64,000 nucleotides of DNA from Asticcacaulis currens (GTDB taxonomy: Bacteria > Pseudomonadota > Alphaproteobacteria > Caulobacterales > Caulobacteraceae): the NCBI RefSeq assembly GCF_028550395.1, contig NZ_JAQQKW010000007.1, positions 62,001-126,000 on the forward strand, read 5' to 3'. This document shows, piece by piece, positions 41,035 through 50,180 of this stretch. The notes under the pieces are model-generated. The model worked only from the letters and a program-made list of their open reading frames with translations. It was not told where the DNA came from and did not search any database. A program made the position numbers and the translations under genes. The first letter of the stretch is position 1; each line of letters starts with the position of its first letter.

Positions 41035-41155
41035 TCTGAAGAGACGGGCCGGAGATATATTGACGCACTGTGCTCCCCTATGGTCAACAGCGGGTTAACA
41101 AACCCATTATAGCTCTCCGCCGCAGGCGGGGAGACACCGGTCTGGAGAAACCCCT

Positions 41156-41806
41156 ATGTCCCGTTCCGATCTGATTCCTCCCAGCCCTGACTATGCCGAT
41201 GCCCATGCCGCGAACGAGGCCGATATCGACGGGGCCGAGCCGTTTGATCTGTTTGGTCAATGGTTGATGGATGCGCGCGGCAAGGAGCCGAACGACCCGA
41301 ACGCCATGACGGTGGCCACGGTGGACCCGGAAGGCATGCCCGACGCGCGCATGGTGCTGCTCAAGGATTTCGACCGGCAGGGCTTTGTTTTCTATACCAA
41401 TACTGAGAGCGCCAAGGGGCGTCAGATTCTGGAGGCGCGCAAGGCCGCCCTGTTGTTTCACTGGAAGTCGCTGCGCCGTCAGGTACGAATCCGTGGCACA
41501 GTCGAACTCGTCAGAGAGGCCGAGGCGGATGAATATTTCGCGTCGCGCGCCCGCAATTCGCAGATCGGGGCCTGGGCGTCGGAGCAGTCACGGCCACTGG
41601 AAAGCCGCTTTGCGCTGGAAAAGCGCGTCGCCGAATATGGTCTGAAATTCGGCATCGGGGCGGTGCCGCGCCCGCCGCACTGGACGGGATTCCGCATCGT
41701 GCCGACGGAGATGGAATTCTGGCGCGACAAACCGTTCCGGCTGCACGACCGCCTCAAGTTCGAACGGGCCGGCGACGGGTGGGTGAAGTCGAAGCTCTAT
41801 CCGTAA
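41156..41806 (+). CDS. pdxH: Pyridoxamine 5'-phosphate oxidase
   Basis: 216 aa. FMN enzyme that oxidises pyridoxine or pyridoxamine phosphate to pyridoxal phosphate. The order of markers is as expected: [65 protein letters not shown] and, at the end, [17 protein letters not shown], followed by KLYP. ATG at 41156 follows CTGGAG by eight bases. A short hairpin (41113-41133) lies in its leader. Confidence 0.96.
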   Translation: MSRSDLIPPSPDYADAHAANEADIDGAEPFDLFGQWLMDARGKEPNDPNAMTVATVDPEGMPDARMVLLKDFDRQGFVFYTNTESAKGRQILEARKAALLFHWKSLRRQVRIRGTVELVREAEADEYFASRARNSQIGAWASEQSRPLESRFALEKRVAEYGLKFGIGAVPRPPHWTGFRIVPTEMEFWRDKPFRLHDRLKFERAGDGWVKSKLYP

Positions 41807-41845
41807 AAAGTGCGAAACCTGGAGGCAGTTCGGGTGCTTTCTTAG

Positions 41846-41944
41846 GAACCACAGATTACACAGATTTTGAGTCTCAGATGACCTTATGGGGGGAGTCTAA
41901 AGTCGCGCAGCGCCAATCTGTGCAATCTGTGTAATCTCTGGTTC
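41846..41944. repeat. CACAGATT-type palindromic repeat, copy B4
   Basis: GGAACCACAGATTACACAGA on the left, CAATCTGTGTAATCTCTGGTT on the right, with CGCGCAGCGCC between as in copy B3. One arm has a base change (CTCTGG), so this copy has decayed slightly. Confidence 0.75.
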
Positions 41945-42059
41945 TCAATAATGTCAGAGCGTCGGTCTAAGGCCGCCGCGTGGGCGCGACTTAGGAATCT
42001 GCGCATCGAAGACATTAGCCAGCGGTCAAGGTACCACGCTCGTGAACGCGTAAGCATTT

Positions 42060-42191
42060 TCACCACGGATAGACACGGATGACGGCCTTTCGGCGGTCGT
42101 CACGGATGGTCAGCGCGCGATTAAACCGTCATAAGCTCAGAATATCCGTGGGTGCCCGCGGGCGGGCAGCATCCGTGTCTATCTGTGGTTA
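42060..42191. repeat. CACGGAT-type palindromic repeat, copy B5
   Basis: ACCACGGATAGACACGGATG on the left and CATCCGTGTCTATCTGTGGT on the right are complements with one mismatch. Inner GACGGCCTTTCGGCGGTCGTC and GCCCGCGGGCGGGC form hairpins. Between B4 and B5 no gene is visible; the whole 41.8-42.2 kb gap is repeat DNA. Confidence 0.78.
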
Positions 42192-42205
42192 AACCTTATT
42201 CCCTC

Positions 42206-42820
42206 TCACCACCCGGATGGATCGGGGCTGTAGAAGGGCCGCACGTCCGACACGCTGAGGCCCGCTGTATGGGCGGCCTCAATACCTTCGTCGCTGTCCT
42301 CATAGGCATGAGCTTCGGACGGCGCGATGCCCAGACGGCGACAAGCCTCAAGATAAAGGTCCGGGGCCGGTTTACCGACGCCCGTATCTTCAAACGCCAC
42401 CACGGCGTCAAAGCGCTCATAAAGTCCGATGGCTTTCAGAGTGGCCTCGACAATTCCCTTTTGCCCGCCGGAACAGACCCCTAGTTTCAGCTTGCCATAA
42501 CAGGCCCTGACCAGCGCTTCGGTGGCCGGGATGGCCTGCACGGCGTCGATGTGCGCCAGAAACAGGGGTGCGTTGCGTGCGGCGACGGCCTCGGCATCAA
42601 ACGCCGTGCCGGTTTCCTGCGCCACGGCTTCCAGAAGGGCTTTGCGCGACCAGCCCAGCCGCGCGGCGTAAAAGTCAGCGCGAAAGTCGATGCCAAAGGG
42701 GGCCAAAGCCGCCCGAAACGCCCGGTAATGGGCAGCGAAGGTGTCGGCCAGAGTCCCGTCACAATCGAAGATCAGGGCTTTGGCGTGTGCGGGTGGGTGC
42801 AGCGAGTCAGCGAATATCAT
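42206..42820 (-). CDS. HAD-family phosphatase (phosphoglucomutase-like)
   Basis: 204 aa with all four HAD motifs: LIFDCDGTLADT (motif I, nucleophile Asp), GVCSGGQKG (II), GVGKPAPDLYLEA (III) and YEDSDEGIEAA (IV). The cap lies between about residues 30 and 95. Subfamily resembles beta-phosphoglucomutase or a sugar-phosphate phosphatase; substrate unclear. It is divergent from the kinase-fusion gene with 94 bases between starts, and its downstream side is all repeat. Confidence 0.9.
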   Translation of the reverse strand: MIFADSLHPPAHAKALIFDCDGTLADTFAAHYRAFRAALAPFGIDFRADFYAARLGWSRKALLEAVAQETGTAFDAEAVAARNAPLFLAHIDAVQAIPATEALVRACYGKLKLGVCSGGQKGIVEATLKAIGLYERFDAVVAFEDTGVGKPAPDLYLEACRRLGIAPSEAHAYEDSDEGIEAAHTAGLSVSDVRPFYSPDPSGW

Positions 42821-42914
42821 CCGAACTGTCTATACCAACCACCGCGTCATGGCTTGACGAAAAGACGGCGGGAGTCCAGACAGACGGGGTTTTCCTGTGT
42901 TCTGAGTATCCTGC

Positions 42915-44363
42915 ATGACCGACGCCTTTTTGCCCGACGCGCTACCTGATGCCCTTATTGCGCACCTGTCCGAAGGGGCCGATGACATCATCACGACCTC
43001 CTGCGCCGTGGTGATCCTGAAGGGCAAGCGCGCCTACAAGGTCAAAAAGAGCGTCGATTACGGCTTTCTCGACTTCACCTCGGTCGAAAAGCGCCGCAAG
43101 GCCCTGCTGCGCGAACTGCGCTACAATCAGCGCATGGCCGCCGACATCTATCTGGGGGTTGAGGAAATCAAAGGCGAAAGCGTGCTGGTCATGCGCCGCT
43201 TCGACACGGCGGGTGTGCTGGCTGAACAGAGCCAGTTGCGCGCCGACTGGACGCCCGATCCTGACCTGATGCACGATCTGGGGCAGATCATCGCGCAGTT
43301 CCACGCCGGCTCGGAAATCTGCCGCGATGCCGAGCACGAATTTAACGTCAAATACGTCATCGACTCGAACAAGAAGAATATCGAGGTCTTCCGCGAGGAA
43401 CTGGGGGCCGAGGCTGTTGATGCCTATGACCGCGCTATTCAGGCCGCCTATGCGGAACTGGTCGAGGATGTGAAACGCCGCTTCGCCGAAGGCTATGTCC
43501 GTCATTGCCACGGCGATCTGCACCTCGGCAATATCCTGATCGAGAACGACAGGCCGGTGCTGTTCGACTGCATCGAGTTCAATGAGCGGCTAAGCCAGAT
43601 CGACGTGCTCTATGACCTCGCCTTCCTGCTGATGGACCTGTGGGTGCGGGGGCATGACGTCGCTGCCAATACCGTGCTCAATATCTATGTCGAAAAGGCC
43701 GCGCGGCTGGAGGACGACATCCACAGCGTCTATGCCGGGCTGAAACTGCTGCCGCTCTATATGTCGGTGCGCGCCGGGGTGCGCTGTCACGTCAATGCCA
43801 ACTATGGCGGCACGCCCAACTACGCCATGGAAAAGGCGAAGATGTATCTCCAGGCCGCGCACGCCTTTCTGGAAATGAAGCCGGCGGAATTACTGGCCGT
43901 CGGCGGCCTGTCCGGGTCGGGCAAGAGCACCCATTCGCGCCATATTGCGCCGCAGACGGGGCGTGCCCCCGGCGCGCTGGTGCTGCGTTCGGACGAGATG
44001 CGCAAACGCCTGTGGGCCTGCCCGGAGTTCGAGACCCTGCCGAAGGAGGCCTATACGCCGGAAGAGAATGCGCGCGTCTATACGCACATGTTCGATCTGG
44101 CACGCACGGCGGTGCGGAGCGGTCAGTCGGTGATTCTCGACGCCACCTTCCGCAATCAGGACCGGGCGCGTGAGGCGAAGGCCCTGGCGGAAACGCAGGG
44201 CGTCGCCTTCCGCGCCCTGTGGATGGACGTCCCGGCGGATGAGCGGCTGCGGCGCGTCCTGCAAAGGCGCAATGATGTGTCGGACGCCACGCCGGACATT
44301 GCCGGGGCGCAGACCGATCCGGCGCTCGATACGGACCTGTGGACGATGACGCCGAATCCGTGA
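42915..44363 (+). CDS. Fusion of APH-like kinase domain and P-loop kinase
   Basis: 482 aa. The N-terminal 320 residues are of the aminoglycoside phosphotransferase-like type, with HCHGDLHLGNILI (catalytic loop) and DCIEFNERLSQIDVLYDLAF. The C-terminal part has a P-loop LLAVGGLSGSGKSTHSRHIA (about residue 325 on) and ILDATFRNQDRAREA, as in zeta-toxin or gluconate-kinase-like ATPases. The architecture is found widely in proteobacteria, annotated as bifunctional kinase/ATP-binding protein; its substrate is unknown. Antibiotic resistance is not implied. Confidence 0.9.
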   Translation: MTDAFLPDALPDALIAHLSEGADDIITTSCAVVILKGKRAYKVKKSVDYGFLDFTSVEKRRKALLRELRYNQRMAADIYLGVEEIKGESVLVMRRFDTAGVLAEQSQLRADWTPDPDLMHDLGQIIAQFHAGSEICRDAEHEFNVKYVIDSNKKNIEVFREELGAEAVDAYDRAIQAAYAELVEDVKRRFAEGYVRHCHGDLHLGNILIENDRPVLFDCIEFNERLSQIDVLYDLAFLLMDLWVRGHDVAANTVLNIYVEKAARLEDDIHSVYAGLKLLPLYMSVRAGVRCHVNANYGGTPNYAMEKAKMYLQAAHAFLEMKPAELLAVGGLSGSGKSTHSRHIAPQTGRAPGALVLRSDEMRKRLWACPEFETLPKEAYTPEENARVYTHMFDLARTAVRSGQSVILDATFRNQDRAREAKALAETQGVAFRALWMDVPADERLRRVLQRRNDVSDATPDIAGAQTDPALDTDLWTMTPNP

Positions 44364-44512
44364 TCGAAACCAAGGTAAATATCGCGTGAACAGGTGCATT
44401 TTTGACACGTTCCCTGCGTATAGTTCGCGCGATAACAGGTAGGCCGGTGACGACGCCTTGCGATTAGCCGAGGGTCCGCTGGGGACAGTAAAGTTTTTAG
44501 GGCTGGGACAAC

Positions 44513-45316
44513 GTGCCGGACGAAGTGACGCATTTTGACGCCGAAACCGCGGTAGATACGGGGCAGGGGCGCAGGAAGGGCCTTGGCTTTGCGCCGGTGG
44601 CCTTTGTCATCAGCCTGTTTGCCCCCCTGACCTATGGCGTGGCCATGCTGGCGACGCGCAGCGGCTACATCAGCTATGATCTGGGTTTCAACACCATCGC
44701 CCTGACCTATGTGCCCAAGATCGCCACGGTGGCGATGATTCTGTCGGCCCTCTCGCTGCTTATCTCCGTCTTCAAGGCGCCGAAGACCTACGGGCCGTGG
44801 GCCCTGTCGGCGGTGATTGTCTCCGGCTCGGTGCTGGCGGGGTATTACGCCTATGAACTGCGCCTGAAGGCCAACCCGCCGATTCACGAGGTGGCGACCG
44901 ACTGGGAACGCCCGGTAACCTTTTCGAGCAAGCTGATCACGGCGCGCGGCCCTTCGGCGCATCCCGTCGAGGATTCGCCCTATGTCGGGCGCAACGTCGC
45001 CTATGAATGGGCGGGGCAATCGCTGGCGGCGATCAATGCGCAGACCTGTCCCATGGCCTCTACCATACCCGGCCGTCCCAAGGATGCGGCGGCCGTGGTG
45101 CGTATTCTGCGGCAGGAAGGCTATGTCGTCTTCGGTCAGTCCGACTGGCGCGTCGAAGCCATCTGGGAAGATCCGTGGTGGGGCAATCGCTCGGACCTCG
45201 TCGTGCGGCTGGATCCGGACAAGACCGATATTCGCTCGGTCAGCCGCGAAGAGGCCGTCGATCTGGGCGGCAACTGCAAGCGCGTCACGGCGCTGATTCA
45301 GCGCCTCAAATCCTGA
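44513..45316 (+). CDS. DUF1499 membrane protein
   Basis: 267 aa, GTG start preceded by AGGGCTGGG. Three hydrophobic helices in the first 120 residues (FAPVAFVISLFAPLTYGVAML, IATVAMILSALSLLISVF, WALSAVIVSGSVLAGYYAY), then a DUF1499 domain: NPPIHEVATDWERPVTFSS, EDSPYVGRNVAYEW, and RSDLVVRLDPDKTDIRSVSR. The domain probably lies on the periplasmic side. Function is unknown. A small membrane gene follows by 75 bases on the same strand. Confidence 0.88.
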   Translation: MPDEVTHFDAETAVDTGQGRRKGLGFAPVAFVISLFAPLTYGVAMLATRSGYISYDLGFNTIALTYVPKIATVAMILSALSLLISVFKAPKTYGPWALSAVIVSGSVLAGYYAYELRLKANPPIHEVATDWERPVTFSSKLITARGPSAHPVEDSPYVGRNVAYEWAGQSLAAINAQTCPMASTIPGRPKDAAAVVRILRQEGYVVFGQSDWRVEAIWEDPWWGNRSDLVVRLDPDKTDIRSVSREEAVDLGGNCKRVTALIQRLKS

Positions 45317-45391
45317 CCCCACAGGGAATTTTACCACATCGGGCGGCTTAAGACTTGCTTAACCCTCTCCATCTGAGGAGAGGAGGCCGCC

Positions 45392-45541
45392 ATGTTGTCC
45401 CGTTTTGGCTATATTGTCTCAAAACGCGCCCTTTATCTGGCGACGGGTTGGCTGATCCTGTTTGCAGCGCAGTTGAGCGTCGCCAGTTGTACGCCTGAAC
45501 CCGTCACGGGCTATGCCGTGCGCATCAGCGCCGAACGCTGA
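45392..45541 (+). CDS. Small membrane protein with strong ribosome site
   Basis: 49 aa: MLSRFGYIVSKRALYLATGW, a hydrophobic stretch LILFAAQLSVASC, then TPEPVTGYAVRISAER. The start follows GGAGAGGAGG with a good spacing, which supports a real gene despite its size. The ASC at the end of the helix might be a loose lipobox, but the preceding stretch is long for that. It lies after the DUF1499 gene. No family recognised. Confidence 0.65.
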   Translation: MLSRFGYIVSKRALYLATGWLILFAAQLSVASCTPEPVTGYAVRISAER

Positions 45542-46093
45542 GCCGCCCGCGTAACACCAAGATAAAACATCAGTTTCCGTAGCTGCCGCTCCATAAATCG
45601 CGGCCGCCTCATTTATGTTGCATTGCAATATAGCGAACAGCGTTCCTTAAAAATAAGTTTCTTTTGAAACCTTAGGCCGCTCGCAGGTCGTGACAAATCG
45701 GTCGCATCTCTTTTCACTTTTATGGGGATAATTTGCTGCCCAAAAGGCGAAAAACTGAAAATTTCCAGACCTTTCGTTGAATGTGGGGAACGCGGCAAAG
45801 AAATAGCCGACGCTTGCCACCTTACAGTTTTGTAATTAACGCGCTGAAAAAACGAGAGAATTTTAGTTTCAGGTCGTGGTAACTCCCTCAGTAGTCTCAA
45901 TTTTTACGCGATTGAAAGGCAGCGGTTTCCGGTGTGACTTAATTGGAACAGGTTGCAAACGTTATTTAATCTTTGGTGACGCGCGATTGACGGATTTATG
46001 ACGCGGGTGCCTTACTTTCGCCAACAGCTCATAAAGGGCTGGATAACAGTGGGCTTTGACCTCTCTTCAAGGCCCCAAATCCGGAGAACTAGA
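45542..46093 (+). promoter_or_regulatory. Long AT-rich leader and promoter region of the Oar-like receptor
   Basis: 552 bases without a convincing gene, clearly more AT-rich than its surroundings. It includes near-palindromic GGTTGCAAACGTTA (about 45953-45966), the kind of sequence bound by LacI-type regulators of sugar uptake, and a ribosome site CCGGAG before the GTG at 46094. The frame open from 45998 starts in this leader without a signal sequence. Exact promoter and operator positions are inference. Confidence 0.45.
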
Positions 46094-49000
46094 GTGATCA
46101 ACAAATCGAAGCGATCAGGCCTGATGGTCTCGACGACGCTGTGCGGCGCGCTGCTGTCGGCCATGGCGTTGACTGCGGTAACGTCGATTGTGCCTCAGGT
46201 GGCTATGGCCCAGAGTGCGGTGGGTACGGTCTATGGTAAGGCCGCGGCGGGTGAAACCGTCACCCTGACGGATAAAGAAACCGGCGTGGCGAATACCTCC
46301 AAGGCCAACGCCTCCGGCGATTTCAGCTTTGCCCAGCTCCCCCCAGGTGAATATACGGTCAAGCTCGCCAGCGGTAAGTCCGTTGACGTCACCGTCGTGG
46401 CCGGTAGCGGTGCCCTCGCTGACTTTAGCGTCACCGAAGTGGTGGTGCGTGGCTCGCGCAGCAATCTGAACCGTATCGATGTCAAGTCCACGGAATCGAC
46501 AACCATTCTGACGGCGTCTCAGATCGAAAACCTGCCGGTTACGCGCGAAATCTCGGCCGTGGCCCTACTCGCACCGGGTACGTTGGCTAACGGTTCGCCG
46601 GATAACTTTGGTAACACGGTGAGCGTTGGCGGTTCGTCAGTTGCCGAAAACGGCTATTATATTAACGGCTTTGACGTCACCAATATTCGGACTTTCCTGT
46701 CCTACGCTAACCTGTCCTACGACGCCGTTGGCCAGCAACAGGTAAAGACAGGCGGTTACGGTGCCGAATTCGGCCGTTCGCTCGGTGGTGTGATCTCGGT
46801 CGTGACCAAGCGCGGTACCAACCAGTGGCGCTACGGCGGTTCGGTGACTTACGCTCCTTCCGAATGGGATGCGAAAGCCAAGGACGCCGTCTCGATTGAT
46901 CCGGCCAAACGCCGCCCCGCAACTGCGGCGACTGCCCTCAATCCATTCGCTGATAGTGAGCCGGATAAGTATTTGGCCTATCGTAGTGCGAACCGTTACA
47001 CAGAGGCGTTGTGGACCAATTGGGTCAGCGGTCCGATCATTGAAGACAAGTTGTTCATGTTTGCCTCGCTCGAAAAGGGCAAGACTCAAACTGACACCTT
47101 CGGCGTTAACACATCGAAGCGCGTAGTTAATACGTCACCCACGGGTCTGTTGAAGCTCGACTACTACCTTACGCCAAAGCACCACTTTGAGTATACGGGT
47201 ATTCTCAACAAGTCGATCGACAAGGTTGAGAATTTTATATACACCGACGTCAACCAGTTCGGCAAACCGATGAAGTACGTCGGCGCCCATCAAGCTCCGA
47301 CGTCAAATTATGACGTGGAAAGCGGTGGTTACGTCCACGTTTTGAAGTATACAGGCGAAATCACTGACAACCTCACCTTGTCGTTGATGGGCGGTAAGCT
47401 GCACAGCGTTAACAACGCCCAAAACCCGGCCGTAGCGAACCCCGCTGCAGCACAGTGCGTCGCGGCTTACGACTCTCGTGGTGCCGACGCTACCGCTCTC
47501 AACTTTATCGGTTGCTGGGATGAAGACCAGTTCCGCATTCCGGACCTGAAAGCGCCTAAGGAGACCGACGAACGCAAGGCATACCGCGCGGACGTTGACT
47601 GGCGTTTAGGCAATCATACGGTTCGTTTCGGTTACGACTCTGAAACGTTTGAGTCGTCCAAGCGTGGCGAAATTTATTCTGGCGGTCAGTATTGGCGCTA
47701 TTATCAACGCACCAACAATCAGACGGTTTCGGGTGTAGTCGTTCCGGCTGGTACGCTCTATGGCCGTCTGCGTGTTTATCAAACCGGGTCCGTCTCGTAC
47801 AAGATCGAAAACTCTGCCTTCTATATTGAGGACAGCTGGCAGATCACGCCGACGGTCCTGCTGTACGGCGGCCTGCGGTCTGAGTCGTTCTCTAACTACA
47901 ATTCAAGCAACGAACGCTTTGTTCATGCTGATAATACCATTGCGCCCCGTCTGGGCTTCTCCTGGGACGTCAACGGCGATTCGAGCTTCAAGGTCTTCGG
48001 TAACTTCGGCCGTTACTATATTCCTGTCGCCTCCAATACCAATATTCGTGCGTCCGGTATCGAGTGGCAGGAAGAAAGCTTCTATCGCTTGGGTGGTGTG
48101 AACACGGCAACCGGCGCTCCAACGTCAATCGGCGCGCAAATCGGCACCACATCACTTAACGGTTCCAAGACGGCACCAAAGGCGGCTTCGGTGGCCTCGG
48201 AAAATCTGGAGCCTATGTTTCAGGACGAATTCATTCTGGGCGCACAAAAGAAGTTTACTGACGAGCTGACCCTTGGCCTTCGTGCGACCTATCGCAAGGT
48301 TCAAAACGGCTTTGATGACCATTGTACCTACAGTCCCTATCAAAACTGGGCGAAGGACAAGGGTTACACCAACTTCGATTACCACGATGTTGCGTCTTGC
48401 CAGATCATCAACCCCGGCAAGGATGTTGTTCTGGAGTTTGATAACAACAGCACTGGCACGGCCACGCAGAACACGATCCCTGCCAGCTACTTCAAGCTGC
48501 CGGAGTACGACCGCGCCTACGCCGCTCTTGAGCTTTTCGGTAGCTACAATATCGGAAAGCTTAACCTGAACGGGTCTTACACCCTGTCTAAGAGCTACGG
48601 TAACTCGGAAGGCTATGTGAACACGACACTCGGGCAGGTGGATGCTGGTCTGGTGCAGGATTTCGACAACTATCTGTTTGAAGTCGGGTCGCGCGGCTTG
48701 CTGCCAAATGACCGCACCCACTCCTTGAAGCTGTTCGGCAACTACCGCCTGACGGAAGAGTTCAACCTGGGCGGCTTCCTGCAAGTCACGTCGGGTCGTC
48801 CGATCAACTGCACGGGCTATGTCGACACGACTGATCCGACTCTTTCCGGGGAGGATGCAAAGCAATTAGCGCTTTACAGCGCTTCGTCCTTCTTCTGCTC
48901 GCGCGCTGACGGCACGAAGTATATCGCTGAACGCGGCACGCTGGGCCGCACTCCGACTTCAGTGGTGTTCAATACGCAAGTTCAGTACCGCCCGAATTGG

Positions 49001-49186
49001 GCCAACAACCATGTTGCCTTCTATTTGGATGTGTCGAACCTGTTTAACTCGCGAGAAACCCTCACGGTTCAAGAGTCGTCGCAACGCGGAGGCGCTAGCT
49101 CTCCCCAGTATGACCCTGACTATGGCCGTCCGCTCAGCTTCCAGACTCCGCGGTCTGCTCGTCTGACGATGCGGTACAACTTCTAA
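46094..49186 (+). CDS. Oar-like TonB-dependent receptor
   Basis: 1030 aa from GTG 46094, chosen for the CCGGAG site and because it puts the signal peptide (ending VAMAQ) at a normal distance; ATG 45998 is the longer alternative. After the signal comes a carboxypeptidase-regulatory-like domain (YGKAAAGETVTLTDKETGVA, ANASGDFSFAQLPPGEYTV), a plug (LPVTREISAVALLAPG, YGAEFGRSLGGVISVVTKRG) and a large barrel ending in MRYNF with terminal Phe. Such proteins import large ligands or bind surfaces. Codon use is more T-ending than in the neighbours. It is alone, without sigma/FecR partners. Confidence 0.93.
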   Translation: MINKSKRSGLMVSTTLCGALLSAMALTAVTSIVPQVAMAQSAVGTVYGKAAAGETVTLTDKETGVANTSKANASGDFSFAQLPPGEYTVKLASGKSVDVTVVAGSGALADFSVTEVVVRGSRSNLNRIDVKSTESTTILTASQIENLPVTREISAVALLAPGTLANGSPDNFGNTVSVGGSSVAENGYYINGFDVTNIRTFLSYANLSYDAVGQQQVKTGGYGAEFGRSLGGVISVVTKRGTNQWRYGGSVTYAPSEWDAKAKDAVSIDPAKRRPATAATALNPFADSEPDKYLAYRSANRYTEALWTNWVSGPIIEDKLFMFASLEKGKTQTDTFGVNTSKRVVNTSPTGLLKLDYYLTPKHHFEYTGILNKSIDKVENFIYTDVNQFGKPMKYVGAHQAPTSNYDVESGGYVHVLKYTGEITDNLTLSLMGGKLHSVNNAQNPAVANPAAAQCVAAYDSRGADATALNFIGCWDEDQFRIPDLKAPKETDERKAYRADVDWRLGNHTVRFGYDSETFESSKRGEIYSGGQYWRYYQRTNNQTVSGVVVPAGTLYGRLRVYQTGSVSYKIENSAFYIEDSWQITPTVLLYGGLRSESFSNYNSSNERFVHADNTIAPRLGFSWDVNGDSSFKVFGNFGRYYIPVASNTNIRASGIEWQEESFYRLGGVNTATGAPTSIGAQIGTTSLNGSKTAPKAASVASENLEPMFQDEFILGAQKKFTDELTLGLRATYRKVQNGFDDHCTYSPYQNWAKDKGYTNFDYHDVASCQIINPGKDVVLEFDNNSTGTATQNTIPASYFKLPEYDRAYAALELFGSYNIGKLNLNGSYTLSKSYGNSEGYVNTTLGQVDAGLVQDFDNYLFEVGSRGLLPNDRTHSLKLFGNYRLTEEFNLGGFLQVTSGRPINCTGYVDTTDPTLSGEDAKQLALYSASSFFCSRADGTKYIAERGTLGRTPTSVVFNTQVQYRPNWANNHVAFYLDVSNLFNSRETLTVQESSQRGGASSPQYDPDYGRPLSFQTPRSARLTMRYNF

Positions 49187-49211
49187 TCCAAGCTTTGTTT
49201 TGGATGCGTAG

Positions 49212-49245
49212 AATGGCAGGCCTTAGGGCCTGCCATTTTTGTTTT
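49212..49245 (+). terminator. Rho-independent terminator of the receptor gene
   Basis: AATGGCAGGCC and GGCCTGCCATT are perfect 11-base arms with a four-base loop, followed by TTTGTTTT. It starts 26 bases after the receptor stop codon. Confidence 0.92.
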
Positions 49246-49286
49246 ACGGCTACATTATTCGGGGTTATTCGTGCGCAACGAACGCG

Positions 49287-49326
49287 AAAAAAGCCGCGCC
49301 CGGAGGACCGGACGCGGCTTTTTTCA
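49287..49326 (-). terminator. Bidirectional terminator downstream of rpmG
   Basis: AAAAAAGCCGCG and CGCGGCTTTTTT pair, with CCGG/CCGG inside (one mismatch between). A and T runs on both sides suit termination from either strand: rpmG on the minus strand and read-through from the receptor gene on the plus strand. Confidence 0.88.
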
Positions 49327-49348
49327 ACGTTAACCTTAAAGCGTGATC

Positions 49349-49516
49349 TTACTTGATCTTGCCTTCGCGGAATTCGACGTGCTTGCGCACAACCGGGTCG
49401 TACTTCTTCAGCACGAGCTTTTCGGTCTTGGTGCGGGCGTTCTTCTTGGTGACGTAGAAGAAGCCGGTGTCCGCCGTCGAGTTCAGGCGGATCTTGATGG
49501 AGGCGGGCTTAGCCAT
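49349..49516 (-). CDS. rpmG: 50S ribosomal protein L33
   Basis: 55 aa, normal L33 size. Starts [20 protein letters not shown] and continues [20 protein letters not shown], the usual proteobacterial form. The zinc-binding cysteines seen in some L33 proteins are absent, so this is the C-minus version. Upstream (minus strand) AAGGTTCCGCC serves as leader. Terminated by the hairpin at 49287. A basic, essential-type gene in a conserved neighbourhood with rnr and topA. Confidence 0.96.
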   Translation of the reverse strand: MAKPASIKIRLNSTADTGFFYVTKKNARTKTEKLVLKKYDPVVRKHVEFREGKIK

Positions 49517-49694
49517 GGCGGAACCTTAACAAACGGATCGCGACCAACGGAATCTCCAGGCCGCACAAATATTCAGGAGCGCGGAAAATACGCATCCACG
49601 CGCGGAAGTCAATGGCCAATATGGCCCCGGCTTCGATTTCCCTGAACTATAAACGCCAGGCGCGGAAAAGGCCACAGGCTGCGCTTGGCCTGTG

Positions 49695-50072
49695 TTATCC
49701 CCTGTGCTCGCCATAGGCCCGATGCGCCTCTGCCTGACGCCAGGCGTCCATAAACGGCGCGTCGCTGCCGTAGGCGCGGGCGCGTCTGGCCCCCATGCCC
49801 AGTAGACGACAGGCCATCTGTGCGCCCGTCAGGTCGTCGGCCAGCAGATAGGCTTCAAACATGGCATACAGCCGCTCGGCGCTTTCACGCGCCAGTTCCG
49901 GCGTCTTGTAGCGCCAGTGCGGCGACATCTGGCTGCGATAGGGTTCGAGCAGGCGCGAGGACGACTTGAGGGGCTCTTCAGGCGCGTGTCGGCTGACCCG
50001 GGCACGCGCGTCGTCTGGCCACCCATGGGGGGCGGTCTGCGCGACAGTGACAGGGGGCAGACGCTCGCTCAT
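49695..50072 (-). CDS. DUF4385-like protein
   Basis: 125 aa. The central LEPYRSQMSPHWRYKTPELA, SAERLYAMFEAYLLADDLTG and QMACRLLGMGARRARAY match the pattern of DUF4385, where most members read RxxP..PYKSEILPxW. The family is small, soluble and of unknown function. The first 30 residues are variable. It sits between rpmG and rnr on the same strand; 108 bases separate it from the rnr stop. The match is by memory of the family pattern and moderately sure. Confidence 0.75.
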   Translation of the reverse strand: MSERLPPVTVAQTAPHGWPDDARARVSRHAPEEPLKSSSRLLEPYRSQMSPHWRYKTPELARESAERLYAMFEAYLLADDLTGAQMACRLLGMGARRARAYGSDAPFMDAWRQAEAHRAYGEHRG

Positions 50073-50180
50073 GCCGCTCAGTGTCCGGCAGGCCCCGTAA
50101 GAAAGCCATCCCCCGTTCGCCCGCCCGTGAGAGGCAAGGCGTTGGGGGCAGGGGGCTTTCGCATAAACAGACGGTAGGGA

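Noticed and set aside
42915-44363. Aminoglycoside resistance gene
   Set aside because: The APH-like domain is fused to a P-loop kinase in a widespread housekeeping-type family with no resistance link.
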